Positions 61,523 to 64,000 of a stretch of 64,000 bases of DNA are shown one piece after another. Every line of letters starts with the position of its first letter. Within the stretch, counting starts at the first letter, position 1. Location: assembly GCF_017309075.1 (NCBI RefSeq), contig NZ_JAEMGS010000002.1, forward strand, positions 1 to 64,000, given 5' to 3'. Under the pieces are notes generated by a model. It had not been told where the DNA came from and ran no database searches. It saw only the letters and a list, made by a program, of their open reading frames with translations. Origin of the DNA: Motiliproteus sp. SC1-56. Lineage in GTDB: Bacteria; Pseudomonadota; Gammaproteobacteria; Pseudomonadales; Balneatricaceae. The position numbers and the translations under genes were made by a program.

Positions 61523-62287
61523 TCAGAGCCCGCTGTGGCCGTGGTCGTTGTGGCCGGGCAGCGGGTGGCTGTGATCGGCCAGCCCCGGGGCATGAATATG
61601 CAGGTGGCTGTGCTGGTGGGGGTGGCGGTGCATGACCGCCTCCTTGAGCTTGCCCGCCTCCAGAATCACCGCCCGGTTGGCCAGTTTTTCTACCAGCAGC
61701 CGGTCGTGGGAGATAAACACCATGGCCTGGGGCAGCTGCTTCAGGTAATCGGTTAGTCGTTCGTCGGTGGCTTCGTCCAGGGCATTGGTGGGCTCGTCCA
61801 GCAGCAGCACCTCGGGTTCCATCGCCAGTACCGTCGCCAGCGATACCAGCCGTTTCTGGCCCCCGGAAAGGCGGTGGGTGACCCGGTCGCGCAGGTGAGA
61901 GAGGGCCAGCTCATCCAGCACGCGCTCGGCAATGGCCCGGGCCTCTCCAGCGCTGCGCCCCAGGTTGAGGGGGCCAAAGGCGATATCCTCCAGTACCGTG
62001 GGGCAGAACAGCTGGTCGTCCGAGTCCTGAAACAGTAACCCGGCACGGGCGCGCACCTCCCTGAAATCGGCTTCCGAGCGGCGTTCCTGGCCAAAGGCGT
62101 GGATGCGCCCTGCACGGGGCTTGACCAGTCCCACCAGCAATCGCAGCAGGGTGCTTTTGCCGGCGCCATTGACTCCGGCCAGTGCTACCCGTTCGCCGGG
62201 GTTGAGGGTGAAATCCACGTCTCTGAGTACTGGGTCCGAGGGGTAGTCGAAGCAGACCCCTTGCAGCCGAATCAGCGGTTCGCTCAT
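61523..62287 (-). CDS. Energy-coupling factor ATPase of the Ni/Co transporter (CbiO/NikO)
   Basis: A 254-residue ABC ATPase that powers an ECF-type nickel or cobalt importer. Seen: Walker A GVNGAGKSTLLRLL near 41, Q-loop LFQDSDDQLFCPTV (the ECF-type QxxDDQ), signature HRLSGGQKRLVSLA, Walker B VLLLDEPTNALDE and H-loop FISHDR. The last 35 residues are very His-rich (HRHPHQHSHLHIH, DHSHPLPGHNDHGH), probably a metal-binding tail. I start at the ATG at 62287, overlapping cbiQ by 4 bp. It is the last gene of the leftward cbiM-nikL-cbiQ-cbiO operon. Confidence 0.94.
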   Translation of the reverse strand: MSEPLIRLQGVCFDYPSDPVLRDVDFTLNPGERVALAGVNGAGKSTLLRLLVGLVKPRAGRIHAFGQERRSEADFREVRARAGLLFQDSDDQLFCPTVLEDIAFGPLNLGRSAGEARAIAERVLDELALSHLRDRVTHRLSGGQKRLVSLATVLAMEPEVLLLDEPTNALDEATDERLTDYLKQLPQAMVFISHDRLLVEKLANRAVILEAGKLKEAVMHRHPHQHSHLHIHAPGLADHSHPLPGHNDHGHSGL

Positions 62288-63045
62288 AAAACAGACTCCA
62301 GTAGGGGCAGGACAAGCACCAGCGGCACGGCGGCCAGGGCGATAAGGGTATCGTGCCGGCCCCAGGCGCCGTCGTCCAGCAGGTAAAAGCGTCCGTGGAA
62401 ACCGCGGCACTTCATCGCCTCGTGAATGCGTGAGGCGCGCTCCAGGCTGCGCACCAGCAGCATCCCCAGCAGCCAACCCAGGCTGTTCCAGCTGTGGCGG
62501 TTGGTGCCCGGCACGAAGGCCCGGGCTCGCATGGCTTGGCGCAGGCGCAGGTGTTCTTCATAGAGCACCTGGACGTAGCGGACGGTGAACAGCAACAGGT
62601 GAACCAGTTTGTCGGGGACGCCCAGGCGGGCGAGGGCATGCCCCAGGGTGACCACCTCCAGGGTGCCCAGCAGGATCAGCACCATGAAAATTACGCCGTG
62701 GGCCTGGAACAGGATTCCCAGCGCACGGGCGAAGCCGGCATCGGTGGCCTCCAGGTTCCCCAGGGTGAACACTGGGTTGCCCGGCATGCTGAAGGGCAGC
62801 AGGAGCAGCACCAGCAGCATGAAGCCTTCCATCACCACCAGGCGACGCAGCAGTGCCCGGGGACTCAGCCCGAGCAGCAGGGCGACGCCCAGGGCGGCCA
62901 GCGCCGCGAGGGCCTGAAGCGAAAGGCGCTCCAGGCTCAGGCAGCTACCGGTCCATGCCAGGCAGAGGAGGACCCGCAGGCGAGGATCCAGGGTGTTCAG
63001 AAAGGAGGAGGTGGCCAGCGGGGCCAGCAGGGGCAGGCTGCTCAC
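62284..63045 (-). CDS. cbiQ: Energy-coupling factor transmembrane protein CbiQ
   Basis: A 253-residue T-component of the ECF transporter with about six helices. Seen: LDPRLRVLLCLAWTG, and the two coupling-helix ARG/G motifs in RARAFVPG and EAMKCRGF, which contact the ATPase. I start at the GTG at 63045, which overlaps the previous stop by 4 bp (GTGA); a longer GTG start at 63081 is possible. It lies between the NikL-like and ATPase genes. Metal specificity (Ni or Co) comes from CbiM and partners; the NikL-like gene favours nickel. Confidence 0.92.
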   Translation of the reverse strand: MSSLPLLAPLATSSFLNTLDPRLRVLLCLAWTGSCLSLERLSLQALAALAALGVALLLGLSPRALLRRLVVMEGFMLLVLLLLPFSMPGNPVFTLGNLEATDAGFARALGILFQAHGVIFMVLILLGTLEVVTLGHALARLGVPDKLVHLLLFTVRYVQVLYEEHLRLRQAMRARAFVPGTNRHSWNSLGWLLGMLLVRSLERASRIHEAMKCRGFHGRFYLLDDGAWGRHDTLIALAAVPLVLVLPLLESVL

Positions 63046-63611
63046 TTGGGGGCCGCCGGCCGGCGTTTGGCTCTCCACCACAGGGCCAGCCCGGCCAGCC
63101 CGAGGATATAGCCCAGCGCTCCCAGGATGTCCTGAAAACGCAGCCGCTGCTCCAGCGCGATCAACTGTTCGCGCAACGGGCGGACCTGTCGGGCCACGGC
63201 GCGCTCGACCTCGGCAGTGACGGCGACCTTACCGGCGGTCGGAGACGTAGCCGGATCGTCCGTTACTTCGAGGGAGATCCCGGGGGCCGGGGGCAGGTCG
63301 ACGGCCAGCTCCCGGGACGGAAGAGTCCACTGTGCCCGGTGGCCGTCGCCGGCGTCCGCGGTGATCAGGTAATCCTGGCGCGAGGCGATGGAGAAGGTAA
63401 ATGAGCCGCTGGCGTCCACTGTGGGTGACGCGGCGGACGTGCCGTCCTGGGCGTTCACCGCGAGGGTGGCCTGGGTAGCCGGCGCACCGCCGGCGAAATA
63501 GACCTGGCCGCTGACCTGTTCGCCTTCGGCGAACGCGAACAGGTGCAGTTTGTGGGCCCAGGCAGATGCGCTCAGCAGTAACAGGGCGAGCAGGGTAAGG
63601 GGTCTAGTCAC
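63042..63611 (-). CDS. NikL-like accessory component of a Ni ECF transporter
   Basis: A 189-residue protein. Seen: a signal peptide (about 1-19, cut before HKLHLFAFAEGE), a beta-sandwich domain (about 20-110) that resembles the carboxypeptidase-regulatory-like fold of NikL, a charged helix (VRPLREQLIALEQRLRFQ), and one C-terminal helix (about 164-182). The N-terminal His after cleavage (H-K-L-H) could bind metal. It replaces CbiN in nickel-specific ECF systems (NikMN/L); hence nickel as substrate is inferred. It overlaps CbiM by 8 bp. Confidence 0.85.
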   Translation of the reverse strand: MTRPLTLLALLLLSASAWAHKLHLFAFAEGEQVSGQVYFAGGAPATQATLAVNAQDGTSAASPTVDASGSFTFSIASRQDYLITADAGDGHRAQWTLPSRELAVDLPPAPGISLEVTDDPATSPTAGKVAVTAEVERAVARQVRPLREQLIALEQRLRFQDILGALGYILGLAGLALWWRAKRRPAAPK

Positions 63612-64000
63612 GGGTCACCTGTTGGAGTCGAAGCTGCTCGGGGGCCACCCGCTGTACAAAGCCGAGAATGGTGCCGGTGATGGCGGCTTCAGCCAGCATC
63701 AGGGGGACATAGGTGAGTAGCGCCACCTTGGCGGCGGGGATGTACTCCGGGCCGCTCAGGGCCAGTGCCAGGCAAACCAGCACACCGGTCAGGGCGATGC
63801 CGCTGAAGCCGGTCAGCGCGCCCAGCCAGAAAAGCTGGCGGGGGGAGTGGCAGCGGTGAATGGCGCCCCGGAAGAGCGCCGCGCAGAGCAGGGCGGGAAG
63901 CGCCAAATTAAGGGTGTTGATCCCAAGCACTGCAAGCCCCCCGTAGCCGAAAAAGATCGCCTGCAGCAGCAGGGCGACCAGCAGCGCCGGGACCGCGGCC
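63604..64000 (-). CDS. cbiM: Energy-coupling factor substrate component CbiM (partial)
   Basis: The last 132 codons of a CbiM/NikM substrate-binding membrane component, cut by the right edge of the window. Seen: ALLLQAIFFGYGGLAVLGIN with the conserved FxxGGLxxLGxNxxN pattern, then more helices and the cytosolic end (VQRVAPEQLRLQQVTRD). The frame is open to base 64000, so the start is outside. CbiM binds Ni2+ or Co2+ through its N-terminal His, which is not visible here. First gene of the visible leftward operon. Confidence 0.93.
   Translation of the reverse strand, partial: AAVPALLVALLLQAIFFGYGGLAVLGINTLNLALPALLCAALFRGAIHRCHSPRQLFWLGALTGFSGIALTGVLVCLALALSGPEYIPAAKVALLTYVPLMLAEAAITGTILGFVQRVAPEQLRLQQVTRD

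Overview
The window looks like a piece of chromosome from a GC-rich gammaproteobacterium, probably an aquatic facultative denitrifier. The reasons are gamma-type LexA, Zur and FNR/DNR sites, a monomeric NADP isocitrate dehydrogenase, a NorR/sigma-54-controlled norCBDQEF cluster next to nirK, an MxtR/CbrA-like symporter-histidine kinase, and a cold-shock gene with a long leader. I see no rRNA, tRNA, CRISPR array, prophage or insertion sequence. The genus cannot be read from the sequence.

Layout. 0.2-2.5 kb: a leftward three-gene operon of lipid-phosphodiesterase-type proteins (PLD-fold-like membrane protein, GDPD, zinc phospholipase C-like) that appears less GC-rich than its surroundings. 3-22.6 kb: mostly housekeeping genes (LtrA, Na+/alanine symporter, hydroxyacid dehydrogenase, Csp, a short H-NS-like protein, alanine dehydrogenase, SOS-controlled dinB, an RND pump pair, a hydrolase, a glycerate-kinase-like protein, a lone znuA, gltX). 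22.7-26.3 kb: a small integron with a divergent intI carrying a LexA-like box, a long intI-attI interval and three gene cassettes. Each cassette is closed by an 84-90 bp attC whose R'' box is complementary to the start of that cassette. 26.3-28.8 kb: an orphan small gene, then a leftward pair encoding a TIR-domain protein and a three-helix membrane protein, a good candidate for an abortive-infection defence module. 29-42.4 kb: icd, a RimK with an extra TrkA-C-like domain, an unusual signalling operon (response regulator, degenerate kinase fused to a DnaQ-type exonuclease, small membrane protein, symporter-histidine kinase), a FemAB-like protein, photolyase and a HIT protein. 42.9-55 kb: the denitrification block, with norR divergent from norCBDQEF, then nirK and copper-handling genes (SCO, PCuAC) plus two unknown exported proteins. 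55.2-64 kb: nadK, pqiA-like, LysE, MFS drug exporter, a sodium:solute symporter, a phosphoesterase, and a leftward Ni/Co ECF transporter (NikO/CbiO, CbiQ, NikL-like, CbiM cut by the window edge).

How it fits together. NO sensed by NorR should switch on norCB through three GT-N7-AC sites and a -24/-12 promoter. A 39-codon ORF with a strong ribosome site precedes and overlaps norC. nirK has an FNR/DNR-type box placed exactly for class II activation. DNA damage would induce dinB and probably intI.

The candidates for least-described biology are the TIR plus membrane-protein pair beside the integron, the kinase-DnaQ fusion operon, the lipid-phosphodiesterase operon at the left edge, and the norC leader ORF.
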